Positions 33,491 to 41,595 of a stretch of 64,000 nt of DNA are shown in pieces. The notes under the pieces are model-generated. The model was given only the letters and a program-made list of their open reading frames with translations. It ran no database searches and was not told the origin of the DNA. Numbering within the stretch: position 1 is the first letter of the stretch; every line of letters begins with the position of its first letter. The stretch comes from Actinoplanes oblitus. GTDB lineage: Bacteria; Actinomycetota; Actinomycetes; Mycobacteriales; Micromonosporaceae. The position numbers and the translations under genes were made by a program. Where the stretch lies: positions 6,339,501 through 6,403,500 of the forward strand of contig NZ_CP126980.1 of the NCBI RefSeq assembly GCF_030252345.1, given 5' to 3'.

Positions 33491-34717
33491 TTGCATGCCC
33501 TTCAGGGCCCGTTGCGGACAACGGGCTTCGCACGACTCTGGACCGCTTCGGCGGTCTCCAACCTGGGCGACGGGGTCACCATGGTGGCCGGCCCACTGCT
33601 GCTGGCCGGGATCACCGACGATCCCGCGCTGATCGCCGGCGGCGCCTTCGCCGGCCAACTGCCGTGGCTGTTGTTCGCCCTGATCAGCGGCGCCTTCGTG
33701 GACCGGCTGGACCGGCGGCGGCTGGTCGTCACGGTGAACCTGCTGCGCGGCGCGGTCCTCGCCGCTCTGGCCGCGGCGATCGCCACCGGGCACGTCACGG
33801 TGCCGCTGGTCTATCTGGCGTCGTTCCTGCTCGGCGTCGGGGAGACCCTCGCCGACACGGCGTACGGGGCGCTGCTGCCCGCGGTGGTCGCGCCGGACCA
33901 CCTGGAGCGGGCCAACGCGCGGCTCACGGCGACGTTCACCGTCGCCAACCAGTTCGCCGCCAAACCGTTCGGGGCCTGGCTCTACGGGGTGGCGGCGGCG
34001 CTGCCGTTCGGGCTGGACGCGGCGAGTTTCGTGGCCGCGGCGGTGCTCATCGCGGGGCTGCCGGCGGTGGGCGTACCGGAGACCCCGGCGGCGAAGCGTG
34101 ACCTGCGGGCGGACATCGCCGAGGGATTGCGCTGGCTCTGGCGGCACCGCCTGCTGCGGACCCTGGCCGCGGCGATGGGCGTCGCGAACATCGCGTTCTG
34201 CGCGGCGTTCGCGACGTTCGTGCTCTATGCCGGTGATCGCCTCGGCCTGTCCGCCGTCGGCTACGGCTTCCTGCTGACCATGTTCGCGGTCGGCGGCCTG
34301 GCCGGCACCGCCGTCGCGAGCCGGCTGTCTCGCCGGTTCGGCACCGGCACCGTGTTGCGGGCCGGGCTGATCGTCGAGATCGTCACCCACCTGACCCTGG
34401 CGATCACCACGAACCCGCTGGTGGCCGGCGGGATCATCGTGCTCTTCGGGGTGCACACCACGGTGTGGGGTGTGCTGGTGGCCACGATCCGGCAGCGGGC
34501 CGTCCCGGACCCGTTGCGCGGGCGGGTGGGCAGCGTGCACGCCCTGCTGGAGACCGGTGGGGCGGCGGTGGGCTGGCTGCTCGGCGCGGTCTTCAGCCGG
34601 CTGTTCGGGCTGACCATGCCGTTCTGGATCGCGGCGTGCGCGATGGTCGCGGTCGCGGCCTGGCGTCCGCTCGCCGAGGTCACCACCATTTCCGGTACGC
34701 CCACCGCCCGCACCTGA
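33491..34717 (+). CDS. MFS efflux transporter
   Basis: A 408-aa membrane protein with about twelve helices. The N-terminal pattern FARLWTASAVSNLGDGV, the loop FVDRLDRRRLVV after helix 2 and GVGETLADTAYGALLPAVV are typical of the MFS group that includes macrolide exporters. LRGRVGSVHALL lies in the second half. I place the start at TTG 33491 because GAGGAG sits 5 nt upstream and the residues before it are not transporter-like. It shares a bidirectional terminator with the convergent HupE-like gene. Drug specificity cannot be read from sequence. Confidence 0.87.
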   Translation: MHALQGPLRTTGFARLWTASAVSNLGDGVTMVAGPLLLAGITDDPALIAGGAFAGQLPWLLFALISGAFVDRLDRRRLVVTVNLLRGAVLAALAAAIATGHVTVPLVYLASFLLGVGETLADTAYGALLPAVVAPDHLERANARLTATFTVANQFAAKPFGAWLYGVAAALPFGLDAASFVAAAVLIAGLPAVGVPETPAAKRDLRADIAEGLRWLWRHRLLRTLAAAMGVANIAFCAAFATFVLYAGDRLGLSAVGYGFLLTMFAVGGLAGTAVASRLSRRFGTGTVLRAGLIVEIVTHLTLAITTNPLVAGGIIVLFGVHTTVWGVLVATIRQRAVPDPLRGRVGSVHALLETGGAAVGWLLGAVFSRLFGLTMPFWIAACAMVAVAAWRPLAEVTTISGTPTART

Positions 34718-34724
34718 TCGACGC

Positions 34725-34756
34725 CGGCGTGCCCGGTCCCGGGGCCGGGCACGCCG
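34725..34756. terminator. bidirectional terminator between the MFS and HupE-like genes
   Basis: A perfect 12-bp stem (CGGCGTGCCCGG with its complement) with an 8-nt loop lies 7 nt after the MFS stop and 7 nt before the convergent HupE-like stop, serving both. Confidence 0.8.
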
Positions 34757-34763
34757 CATCCGG

Positions 34764-36128
34764 TCAGACGGTCTTCGGGGTGACCTGGCGGCGGGCGATC
34801 AGCAGCGCCCATCCGGCCGCCGCCACGGTCACCAGGACCAGGCCGATCAGCAGCAGCACCGGGTGCGCACCGGCCCGGTCGGCCGCGGCACCGACCGGAT
34901 TCGGCCAGCCGAGGCGGTCGGCCAGCCAGCCCGCCGCGGCCAGCGCGGCACCGGACGCGCCGAGCACCCGCACCTGGGGCTGGATCGGGAGGCGGACGGC
35001 CAGGACCAGAGCGGGCAGGGCCAGGGCGACCAGGAGGAGTTGCCCGGCTTCGATGCCCAGGTTGAATCCGAGCAGGCTGAGGGCGAGCTGCCCGGTGGAC
35101 AGGCGCATCTCGGCCAAGGTGACCGAGAACGCCATGCCGTGTCCCAGGCCGAACAGGCAGGCGACCAGGGCTTCCCGGTCCGGGAAGAGCGGGCGGATCG
35201 CATGCAGCGCGCTGACCAGGACACTGGCGGCGATGAACGCCTCGATCGGCGGCACCGGGAGCCGGGCGTGGCCCAGCGCGGAGGCGGCCAGCGCGACCGA
35301 GTGCCCGACGGTGAAGGCGAGGGTCACCGCGGCGATCCGGCGCGCGGCCCGGCGCGGGCCGATCTGCCCGCGCCAGCGGCCCCGATGCGCCCGCAGCGCC
35401 GCCGGCAGCAGCAGGACCAGCAGGAACAGCAGGTGATCGGGGCCCGCCAGGATGTGCTGGCCGCCGAGCCGGACCATCGCCAGGAACCCGCGCCACGCAC
35501 TTCCCGCCGCCAGGTCGACGGTCAGATCCGGAACGGTCATCGTGCGCGGATCGACCCGGATCACCCCGACCTCGGCCCGACCACCGGCCGCGGCTGCGGC
35601 GGGGGAGGCGGCGCCCGACGGGGCGAGCCGACCGGCGGCCCAGTCGGCACGGACGGAGACCAGGATGGTATGGGTCACCACCTGGTGGATGACCGCGTCG
35701 TACCCGAGCCGGAAATGCCGGACATCGCCGCCCGGCGGTGGCGTGAGGGTGGCGGAGGCGGTCAGTTCGCGGTGGCTGCCGCGCTGCGCGTCCGCACCGA
35801 ACGCCACCTTCCCGATCCGCACCCGCCACGCCCGCCCGTCGACCGCCGCCGGGCGGAAATGCGCCGCCAGATAGACCCGCACCCGCTCGGCGGCCGAGGC
35901 GGATGCCGCCGGGACCGCGGAAGCGGACGGCGCCGGAGACGGGGCCGCGGCCAGGTCGATACCGCTGGCCAGGGTGAGATCCTGGGCCGGGATCCGCAGC
36001 TCGGCCACCACCGACCCCGGGTGGACGTCCAGGCTGATCACGGTGTCCGGCATCGGATCGGCACCGGCCGGCGACGCCCCGAACACCAGCGCCGCCAGCA
36101 TCGTCCCGGTGAGCAACGAACGGATCAT
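34764..36128 (-). CDS. HupE/UreJ_2-family membrane protein
   Basis: A 454-aa protein. Signal peptide (about 1-25), an extracytoplasmic N-terminal domain (about 26-245) with an Ala/Pro/Ser-rich linker, then six to seven helices. The first transmembrane block carries GGQHILAGPDHLLFLLVLLLP, the HupE/UreJ_2 signature with its H-x-x-x-G-x-D-H cluster; FTVGHSVAL and FGLGHGMAFS add further His. Related proteins are thought to handle nickel or cobalt, but the long exported domain is typical of a separate uncharacterised branch. Its ATG overlaps an upstream TGA (ATGA), though no complete upstream gene is present. Confidence 0.83.
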   Translation of the reverse strand: MIRSLLTGTMLAALVFGASPAGADPMPDTVISLDVHPGSVVAELRIPAQDLTLASGIDLAAAPSPAPSASAVPAASASAAERVRVYLAAHFRPAAVDGRAWRVRIGKVAFGADAQRGSHRELTASATLTPPPGGDVRHFRLGYDAVIHQVVTHTILVSVRADWAAGRLAPSGAASPAAAAAGGRAEVGVIRVDPRTMTVPDLTVDLAAGSAWRGFLAMVRLGGQHILAGPDHLLFLLVLLLPAALRAHRGRWRGQIGPRRAARRIAAVTLAFTVGHSVALAASALGHARLPVPPIEAFIAASVLVSALHAIRPLFPDREALVACLFGLGHGMAFSVTLAEMRLSTGQLALSLLGFNLGIEAGQLLLVALALPALVLAVRLPIQPQVRVLGASGAALAAAGWLADRLGWPNPVGAAADRAGAHPVLLLIGLVLVTVAAAGWALLIARRQVTPKTV

Positions 36129-36220
36129 GAGAAGGCCGCCGTGGCGTCGCCGGCGTTCACCACCCACGGCTTGATCGCGGCCAGGACCAGCCACTTCTCC
36201 GCGGCGCTCAGTCCGGCGCC
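36125..36220 (-). pseudogene. short 3' gene remnant coupled to the HupE-like start
   Basis: The minus frame ending at TGA 36125-36127 reads SAAEKWLVLAAIKPWVV, then NAGDATAAFS. It looks protein-like and overlaps the HupE-like ATG by 4 nt, the arrangement of a coupled operon partner. An in-frame stop lies about 40 nt further upstream with no ATG, GTG or TTG between, so it cannot be translated as it stands. It may be the tail of a lost gene, or chance. Confidence 0.3.
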
Positions 36221-36300
36221 ACCGCGCGGTCGAGCGCATCACGACCACCCCATTCAGCGAAGGAAGCACCTCCGGATCACATTAAGACCGAAAAAACGCC

Positions 36301-37098
36301 TTACGGTACGGTTTGAGCGTTTTGTCCCTTAAGGAGCCGCCACGCGTCGTCCAGCAGCTCGGGACTGCTCGCGAAGACGAATGCCCCGCTCCCCGGCCTC
36401 TCCTGTCCGTTCAGCCCGCGGAAGCACCCGCCCGCCTCCGGGAGGATCACCGAGCTGGCCGCGAAGTCCCAGATCTGCCCGCCGGTCTGCACCGCCACGT
36501 CCAGATCGCCCTGCGCCACCAGCAGCGGCGGATGCACCGGCCACGGCTCCTCGGCGGCCACCGCGATCAACGGCGCGGCGATCTCCCGCCCCCAGTCCAG
36601 CGGCACCACCCCGAGCCGGCTGCCGGCCACCCCGGCCGGCGGCGGCGCCACGTGGATCCGCTCCCCCGCCACGATCGCGCCGTCCACCACCTGCCCGCGG
36701 TAGGCACCGCCGCCACGGGTGGCCCACCACACGAGCCCCTGCACCGGCACGACCTGCACGCCGACGGTGACCTCCCCGTCCACTTCCAGGGCGATCAGCA
36801 CCAGCCACCGGCCGTCCCCGCGGACGAACAGCGCCGTCCCGTCGATCGGGTCGATGATCCACCGGCGCCCGTTCCCGCTCGCCGTCTCGCCGTGCTCCTC
36901 CCCGAGGATGGCGTCGTCCGGTCGCGCCTCGGTCAGCACGGCCCGGATGGCGTGCTCGACAGCCCGGTCGGCGAGCGTCACCACGGTGCCGTCCTTCTTG
37001 GTCTCCCGCGGCAGGTCGGCGATGACCGCGAAGTGGCGGAGCGCCTCGGCGGCGCCGGTCAGTGCGGCCCGCTGGGCCAGTTCGAGATCCGTCTCCAC
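36301..37098 (-). CDS. inositol monophosphatase-family phosphatase (HisN-like)
   Basis: A 265-aa metal-dependent phosphatase. Motifs: ILGEEHGE (first metal Glu), WIIDPIDGTALFVRG (core DPIDGT), GAYRG and IWDFAASSVILPEAGG (WD-x-A-A signature). Enzymes of this family hydrolyse inositol phosphates, histidinol phosphate, fructose bisphosphate or PAP. The GTG at 37098 is chosen because conserved helices begin there; a TTG at 37173 would add a Pro-rich stretch. It is divergent from the TetR-FadD pair. Confidence 0.87.
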   Translation of the reverse strand: METDLELAQRAALTGAAEALRHFAVIADLPRETKKDGTVVTLADRAVEHAIRAVLTEARPDDAILGEEHGETASGNGRRWIIDPIDGTALFVRGDGRWLVLIALEVDGEVTVGVQVVPVQGLVWWATRGGGAYRGQVVDGAIVAGERIHVAPPPAGVAGSRLGVVPLDWGREIAAPLIAVAAEEPWPVHPPLLVAQGDLDVAVQTGGQIWDFAASSVILPEAGGCFRGLNGQERPGSGAFVFASSPELLDDAWRLLKGQNAQTVP

Positions 37099-37162
37099 GG
37101 ATCCATCCTGCCGGGTCGGGGCAGCGGGGTTGCCGGGTGACGCGGTAACGTGGTCGAAAGCT

Positions 37163-37191
37163 TTGAGTAACAATGCGTACTCCGATACATT
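37163..37191 (+). promoter_or_regulatory. candidate promoter and overlapping operator of the tetR-fadD unit
   Basis: TTGAGT (37163-37168) and TACATT (37186-37191) are separated by 17 nt, a plausible -35/-10 pair facing the TetR gene. An inverted repeat GAGTA-N8-TACTC (37165-37182) overlaps it, as expected for autorepression by the TetR protein. The leader to the start codon is about 110 nt and contains proline-codon-like CCCG repeats without a clear gene. Confidence 0.45.
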
Positions 37192-37305
37192 CAGCCTGCC
37201 CAGACCTTCAGCCCGCCCAGACCCTCGGCCCGCCCCGACCGTTCCGCCGGCCCGGATTCGCCAGCCGGCTCCGACACCTCAGCCAGCGCAGACAGGACAT
37301 CGCCC

Positions 37306-37926
37306 GTGAAGCCGGACCGGATCACCAGCGGGGTGGTCTTCACCGTGCCGCCGTCGCTGCCCCGTGGCCGGCACGAGCTGCCCCGCGAGCAGGTGGTCGC
37401 CGCGCAGCGGGAACGGATGCTGATCGCCGCCACCGAGCTGCTGGCCGGCGCGGGCTATCGCGGATTCGGGGTCCGGGAGATCTGCGCCCGGGCGGCGGTG
37501 TCCCGGGCCGCGTTCTACGAGTGCTTCGCCGACAAGGACGCGTGTGTCGACGCCGCCTACGACCGGTTCATCGCGGTGTTCCTGGAGCGGCTCGGCAGCG
37601 AGGACGGCGTGGGCGGCTTCGTCACGTCGTACCTCGAAACCTTGAGCAGCGACCGTGTCGCGGCCCGGGCCTTCCAGGTGGAGATGGACGCCCTCGGGCG
37701 GCCGGCGCGGCAGCGCCGCCGGCAGGCCATCGAGCGGCTCGCCCAGCTGATCCGCGACCTGCTCCCCGGTGGCTCGGCGGTGCCGCTCAGCGCCTGCGTC
37801 GGTGCGATATACGCGCTGCGGCAGATCGCCTCGGACGCGCTGGACAGTGACGACGATCCCGATCTGCTGGCGCTCGCGCCGGAACTGACGACCTGGTTGA
37901 CCCGGATGGTGGAGGACCCCGCATGA
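37306..37926 (+). CDS. TetR-family regulator
   Basis: A 206-aa repressor with the N-terminal TetR helix-turn-helix (RMLIAATELLAGAGYRGFGVREICARAAVSRAAFYECFADKD, about 37-80) and a helical ligand domain. A 35-residue extension precedes the DNA-binding part. It overlaps the acyl-CoA synthetase gene by 4 nt (ATGA), so the ligand may be an acyl-CoA or related lipid. A matching inverted repeat lies in its promoter region. Confidence 0.9.
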   Translation: MKPDRITSGVVFTVPPSLPRGRHELPREQVVAAQRERMLIAATELLAGAGYRGFGVREICARAAVSRAAFYECFADKDACVDAAYDRFIAVFLERLGSEDGVGGFVTSYLETLSSDRVAARAFQVEMDALGRPARQRRRQAIERLAQLIRDLLPGGSAVPLSACVGAIYALRQIASDALDSDDDPDLLALAPELTTWLTRMVEDPA

Positions 37927-39701
37927 CCCAGACCTGCACCGCGCCGGCGGCTGAGCACGAGCTCCTCGCCGCACTGCGCGCCGATGAGCACCCCTCGTTC
38001 GGGGCGATGTTCCTGCACCGGGCGCAGGCGCAGCCCGAGGCGACCGCCTACCTGCGGCCCGGCCCGGACGGCTCCTGGCAGGCGCAGAGCTGGGCGGCGA
38101 CCGCCACCGCCGTCACCGAGATCGCGGCCGGGCTGCTCGCGCTCGGTCTGCGGCCGGAAGACCGGGTGGCGATCGCGAGCGGCACCCGGGTCGAGTGGAT
38201 CGAGGCGGACTTCGGCGTGATGTGCGCCGGCGGGGCGACCACCACCGTCTACCCGTCGTCGTCACCGGACGAGGTGGCGCACATCCTCACCGACTCCGGC
38301 AGCCGCTTCGCCGTCGCCGAGAACGAGAGCTTCGTCGCCAAGCTGCTCTTCGACGGCACCCCTGTCGAGTGGGTGATCCTGATCGACGGCGTGCCGGGCG
38401 ACGACCCGCGCGTGCTCACCCTGGCCCAGCTGCGCGAACGCGGCCGGGCCGGCGAGCCCGGCGCTGTCGAGGCGGCGGTGGCCCGGGTCCGGCCCGACGA
38501 CCTGGCCACGCTGATCTACACCTCCGGCACCACCGGCCTGCCCAAGGGTGTCCGGATCGCCCACCGCGCCTGGGTCTACCAGGGCCTGGCGATCCAGGCG
38601 ATGGGCATCGTGCAGCCCGACGACCTGGGCTATCTCTGGCTGCCGCTGTCCCACGCGTTCGGCAAGGCGCTGCTGAGCTGTCAGCTCTCGGTCGGGTTCG
38701 CGTTCGCTGTGGACGGCGACGTGAGCAAGGTCGTGCAGCGGCTCGGCGAGGTGCGGCCGACGGTGATGCCGGCGGTGCCACGGATCTTCGAAAAGGTCTA
38801 CGCCGCGGTGAGCGGGGCTACGGGCGTACAGAAAATGCTGTTGGACTGGGCCGTGAGCGTGGCCGGGAAGCGAAAGTCGGGATTGCGGTTCCGCGTCGCG
38901 GACCGCCTGGTCCTCGCGAAGATCCGGGCGCGTTTCGGCGGCCGGATGCGGTATTTCATCTCCGGCGCGGCGGGGCTGTCCCCGGACATCGCGCGGTGGT
39001 TCGACGCGGTCGGGCTGCCGATCGCCGAGGGTTACGGGCTCACCGAGTCGTCGGCCACGTCGATGTTCAACCGCCCGGACGACCTGGAGTACGGCACTGT
39101 CGGCCGCCCGGTGCCCGGGACCGAGGTGCGGATCGCCGAGGACGGGGAGATCCTGCTCAGCGGGCCGGGGCTGATGGACGGTTACCACAATCTGGACTCC
39201 AGCGCGACACTGCGGGACGGCTGGCTGCACACCGGCGACATCGGCGAGATCACCGAGCGCGGCTCGCTGCGGATCACCGACCGCAAGAAGGACCTCATCA
39301 AGACGTCGAACGGCAAATATGTCGCGCCCCAGGTGATCGAGTCCCGGTTCAAGGCGATCTGCCCGCTCGCCGGGCAATTCGTGGTGCACGGCGAGAAGCG
39401 GAAATTCATCACCGCGCTGATCGACCTCGACCCCGACGAGACCCGGAAATGGGCCTCGGCCCACGGCCTCGGCGACGCGACGCACGCCGACATCGCCCGG
39501 TCCGCTCCCCTGCGGGAGGCGATTGCGGGGTACGTCGAGCAGCTCAACGCCACGCTCAACTCCTGGGAGACGATCAAGAAGTTCGCCGTGCTGGAGCAGA
39601 ATCTCGGGGTGGAGAGCGGCGAGCTGACGGCGTCGCTCAAGCTGCGCCGGCGGGTGATCGAGGAGCGCTATCGGCCCCTGCTGGACGATCTCTACGCGTA
39701 A
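37923..39701 (+). CDS. long-chain acyl-CoA synthetase (FAA1-like)
   Basis: A 592-aa AMP-forming ligase of the long FAA1 type. Motifs: LIYTSGTTGLPKGVRIAH (P-loop), LPLSHAFG, FISGAAGLSPDIARWF, EGYGLTESSATS, WLHTGDIGEI, ITDRKKDLIKTSNGKYVAPQ and a C-terminal acceptor region. It lies 4 nt inside the TetR gene's end, forming a two-gene unit. Distinct in sequence and size from the ligase at 18868. Substrate chain length unknown. Confidence 0.92.
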   Translation: MTQTCTAPAAEHELLAALRADEHPSFGAMFLHRAQAQPEATAYLRPGPDGSWQAQSWAATATAVTEIAAGLLALGLRPEDRVAIASGTRVEWIEADFGVMCAGGATTTVYPSSSPDEVAHILTDSGSRFAVAENESFVAKLLFDGTPVEWVILIDGVPGDDPRVLTLAQLRERGRAGEPGAVEAAVARVRPDDLATLIYTSGTTGLPKGVRIAHRAWVYQGLAIQAMGIVQPDDLGYLWLPLSHAFGKALLSCQLSVGFAFAVDGDVSKVVQRLGEVRPTVMPAVPRIFEKVYAAVSGATGVQKMLLDWAVSVAGKRKSGLRFRVADRLVLAKIRARFGGRMRYFISGAAGLSPDIARWFDAVGLPIAEGYGLTESSATSMFNRPDDLEYGTVGRPVPGTEVRIAEDGEILLSGPGLMDGYHNLDSSATLRDGWLHTGDIGEITERGSLRITDRKKDLIKTSNGKYVAPQVIESRFKAICPLAGQFVVHGEKRKFITALIDLDPDETRKWASAHGLGDATHADIARSAPLREAIAGYVEQLNATLNSWETIKKFAVLEQNLGVESGELTASLKLRRRVIEERYRPLLDDLYA

Positions 39702-39710
39702 GGTCGGACC

Positions 39711-40091
39711 ATGCATCGAAGCCGGTTGTTCGGAGTCCTGATCGACACCCCGGCCGGGGAGGCCGACGCGGCCGTCTCCTTCTGGGCGACCGCGCTCGGC
39801 GGCCGGTCCCGGCCGGCGCCGGGTGAGCCGGAGTTCACCGGGATCACCGGCGCGGTCCCCGGCGTGGCGGTGGTGGTGCAGTCGGTCGACGACGCGGCTC
39901 GCTACCACATGGACATCGAGACGGACGACGTCGAGGCGGAGACCGCGCGGTTGATCCGGGCGGGGGCGAGCGTGGTCACGGACAACGGCGGTCACAAGAT
40001 CTTGCGGGCGCCTGGGGGTCACCTGTTGTGCGTGGTGCCGGTGCAGAGTTCCGAGCACCTCTTCGCCACGGATTCCAAGGTTTGGCCCTGA
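39711..40091 (+). CDS. VOC-family (glyoxalase/bleomycin-resistance fold) protein
   Basis: A 126-aa protein with the paired beta-alpha-beta units of the VOC superfamily: VLIDTPAGEADAAVSFWATALGG, YHMDIETDDVEAETARLIRAGA and ILRAPGGHLLCVVPVQ. The metal-binding set is incomplete, so it may be a ligand-binding protein. It begins 9 nt after the synthetase stop and is likely the third gene of that unit. C-rich repeats follow. Confidence 0.82.
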   Translation: MHRSRLFGVLIDTPAGEADAAVSFWATALGGRSRPAPGEPEFTGITGAVPGVAVVVQSVDDAARYHMDIETDDVEAETARLIRAGASVVTDNGGHKILRAPGGHLLCVVPVQSSEHLFATDSKVWP

Positions 40092-40138
40092 TCGGGCTCG
40101 ACGCGCTTCGCACCCGGGCCGTCTCGACACCGGCCCGG

Positions 40139-40270
40139 TTCGATCCCGGCTGCCTTGATCCCGGCCCGGTTCGATCGCGGCTGCCTTGACCTTGGCCGAT
40201 TCGATCCCGGCTGCCTTGACCTCGGCCGGTTCGATCCCGGCTGTCTTGGTCGGGGCCCGATTTGATCTCG
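40139..40270. repeat. 30-31-bp tandem repeat, about four copies
   Basis: Units starting TTCGATCCCGGCTGCCTTGA begin at 40139, 40170, 40200 and 40230, with a degenerate start at 40261. They fill most of the gap between the convergent VOC and NTF2-like genes (40092-40320). No gene or hairpin is evident besides them. Confidence 0.75.
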
Positions 40271-40320
40271 GCCCGCCGCGGGCCCGGCTCGCTTTGCCCG
40301 GCTGGCCCCGGCCCCGACGG

Positions 40321-40695
40321 CTACGAGCGCAGGGCCGCGGTGATCGCTCCGTGGTCGTGATAGTCACGCGACTCCACGATCAGCCCGTCCCGGATCCGCA
40401 GCACCTGGATGTTCGCCACCCGGAAGCCCGGCCCGGCATAGTCGTACTCCGCCACGATCACCTCCGGATCCGCCGTCTCGTGCACCCGCACGTTCTCCGG
40501 GCTGAGCCGGATGGGCATCGACGCCGCCGCAGCGAAGCGCCGGGCCACCTCGTCCCGCCCGCGCAACCGGGTCCGCTGCGGGTCGAACGGCATCACCACC
40601 TCGGCATCCGGCGCGTAGAGCTCGCCGAGCGTGTCCCACTCGCCGCGCCCGATACCGCCGGAGAGCCTGGCGAAGACCTCGCGGGGTGTATCCAT
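40321..40695 (-). CDS. SnoaL/NTF2-like fold protein
   Basis: A 124-aa cone-shaped NTF2-like protein: DTPREVFARLSGGIGRGEWDTLGELYAPDAEV, RGRDEVARRFA and the terminal strand pair YDYAGPGFRVANIQVLRIRDGLIVESRDYHD. Such proteins bind or modify small hydrophobic molecules. It is divergent from a TetR gene across two inverted-repeat operators, so it is probably that regulator's target. ATG at 40695; the upstream ATG at 40740 would run across the operators. Confidence 0.85.
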   Translation of the reverse strand: MDTPREVFARLSGGIGRGEWDTLGELYAPDAEVVMPFDPQRTRLRGRDEVARRFAAAASMPIRLSPENVRVHETADPEVIVAEYDYAGPGFRVANIQVLRIRDGLIVESRDYHDHGAITAALRS

Positions 40696-40716
40696 GGTCC
40701 ACCTCCGTGCAGAATA

Positions 40717-40730
40717 GGAGTCTGTACTCC
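40717..40730. promoter_or_regulatory. TetR operator candidate 1
   Basis: Inverted repeat GGAGT-CTGT-ACTCC, followed by GTTTA. Together with the matching site at 40742-40757 it lies in the divergent gap between the NTF2-like and TetR genes. Centre-to-centre distance is 26 bp. Confidence 0.6.
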
Positions 40731-40741
40731 GTTTAAGCATA

Positions 40742-40757
40742 CGGAGTGGTTACTCCG
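40742..40757. promoter_or_regulatory. TetR operator candidate 2
   Basis: Inverted repeat CGGAGT-GGTT-ACTCCG, followed by TTTA as in site 1. It ends 18 nt before the TetR GTG. Two copies of the same palindrome suggest cooperative binding and control of both divergent genes. Confidence 0.65.
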
Positions 40758-40775
40758 TTTAGGAAGGGGACCGGC

Positions 40776-41294
40776 GTGCCACGTGCCGACGCACAGCGCA
40801 ACCGGGCACGGCTGCTGGAGGTCGCCGAGGAGGTCTTCGCCGAGCGAGGCACCACCGTCGCCACCGAGGAGATCGCCCGCGCGGCCGGCGTCGGGATCGG
40901 CACCCTGTTCCGGCACTTCCCCACCAAGGAGGCCCTGCTCCAGGCGGTCTATCTGGCTCGCCTGCGCCGCCTCACCGACGACGCCGCCACCTCACCGTCG
41001 CTCACCGACTGGATCCGGCACGCCGTCGAACAGTCCCGCGTCAAGAACGCCTTCGCCGAAGCCCTGACCGAAGCCGGCATCGACCCCCGGGGCGCCGCCG
41101 CCGAGGTGCACCGCGACCTGCTCGCCGCGATCGACACCATGCTCCGCCGCGACCAGTCGGCCGGCACCGTCCGCCCCGACCTCCAGGTCCCCGACGTCAT
41201 AGCCCTGCTGGCCGGCGCCTCGCGGGCCGTCGAGGTCTCCCCCACGAGCCAGTCCCAGGTCCTCAACGTCCTCTTCGCCGGCCTCCGGCCCTGA
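40776..41294 (+). CDS. TetR-family regulator of the NTF2-like divergon
   Basis: A 172-aa repressor: helix-turn-helix RLLEVAEEVFAERGTTVATEEIARAAGVGIGTLFRHFPTKEALL (about 12-55) and a helical C-terminal domain. The GTG at 40776 has GGAAGGGG about 8 nt upstream; the in-frame ATG at 40746 lies inside an operator palindrome. Divergent from the SnoaL-like gene. The ligand is unknown. Confidence 0.9.
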   Translation: MPRADAQRNRARLLEVAEEVFAERGTTVATEEIARAAGVGIGTLFRHFPTKEALLQAVYLARLRRLTDDAATSPSLTDWIRHAVEQSRVKNAFAEALTEAGIDPRGAAAEVHRDLLAAIDTMLRRDQSAGTVRPDLQVPDVIALLAGASRAVEVSPTSQSQVLNVLFAGLRP

Positions 41295-41353
41295 CCCCCC
41301 AGTCCCCGTCGCAGCCGCAACGCCTTCCCGCCCGCGCCGCACCCCACCTCCGT

Positions 41354-41440
41354 CTCACCCCTGCCACACCTCGTCTCGCCGTTACCCCGCCTCCCTCTCA
41401 CCCCTGCCACACCTCGCCTCGCCGTTACCCCGCCTCTCCC
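41354..41440. repeat. 43-bp tandem repeat, two copies
   Basis: Copies starting at 41354 and 41397 share CTCACCCCTGCCACACCTCG and TCGCCGTTACCCCGCCT. They lie in the long gap (41295-42204) after the TetR gene. No gene is convincing here: open frames are only by-products of low-complexity sequence. Confidence 0.75.
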
Positions 41441-41595
41441 TCGCCCCCTCCGGGTGCCGCCCGGCGCGAGCACCCGGGCCACCTCGGCCCAGTTGGTGGG
41501 CCCGCTTCGTCGTCACCCGCTCCGCAGATCTCGCCTCACCCACCTCGCCGCGCCTCGTCCCGTCGGCACCGCCACCTGCCCACCCCGCACCACCC

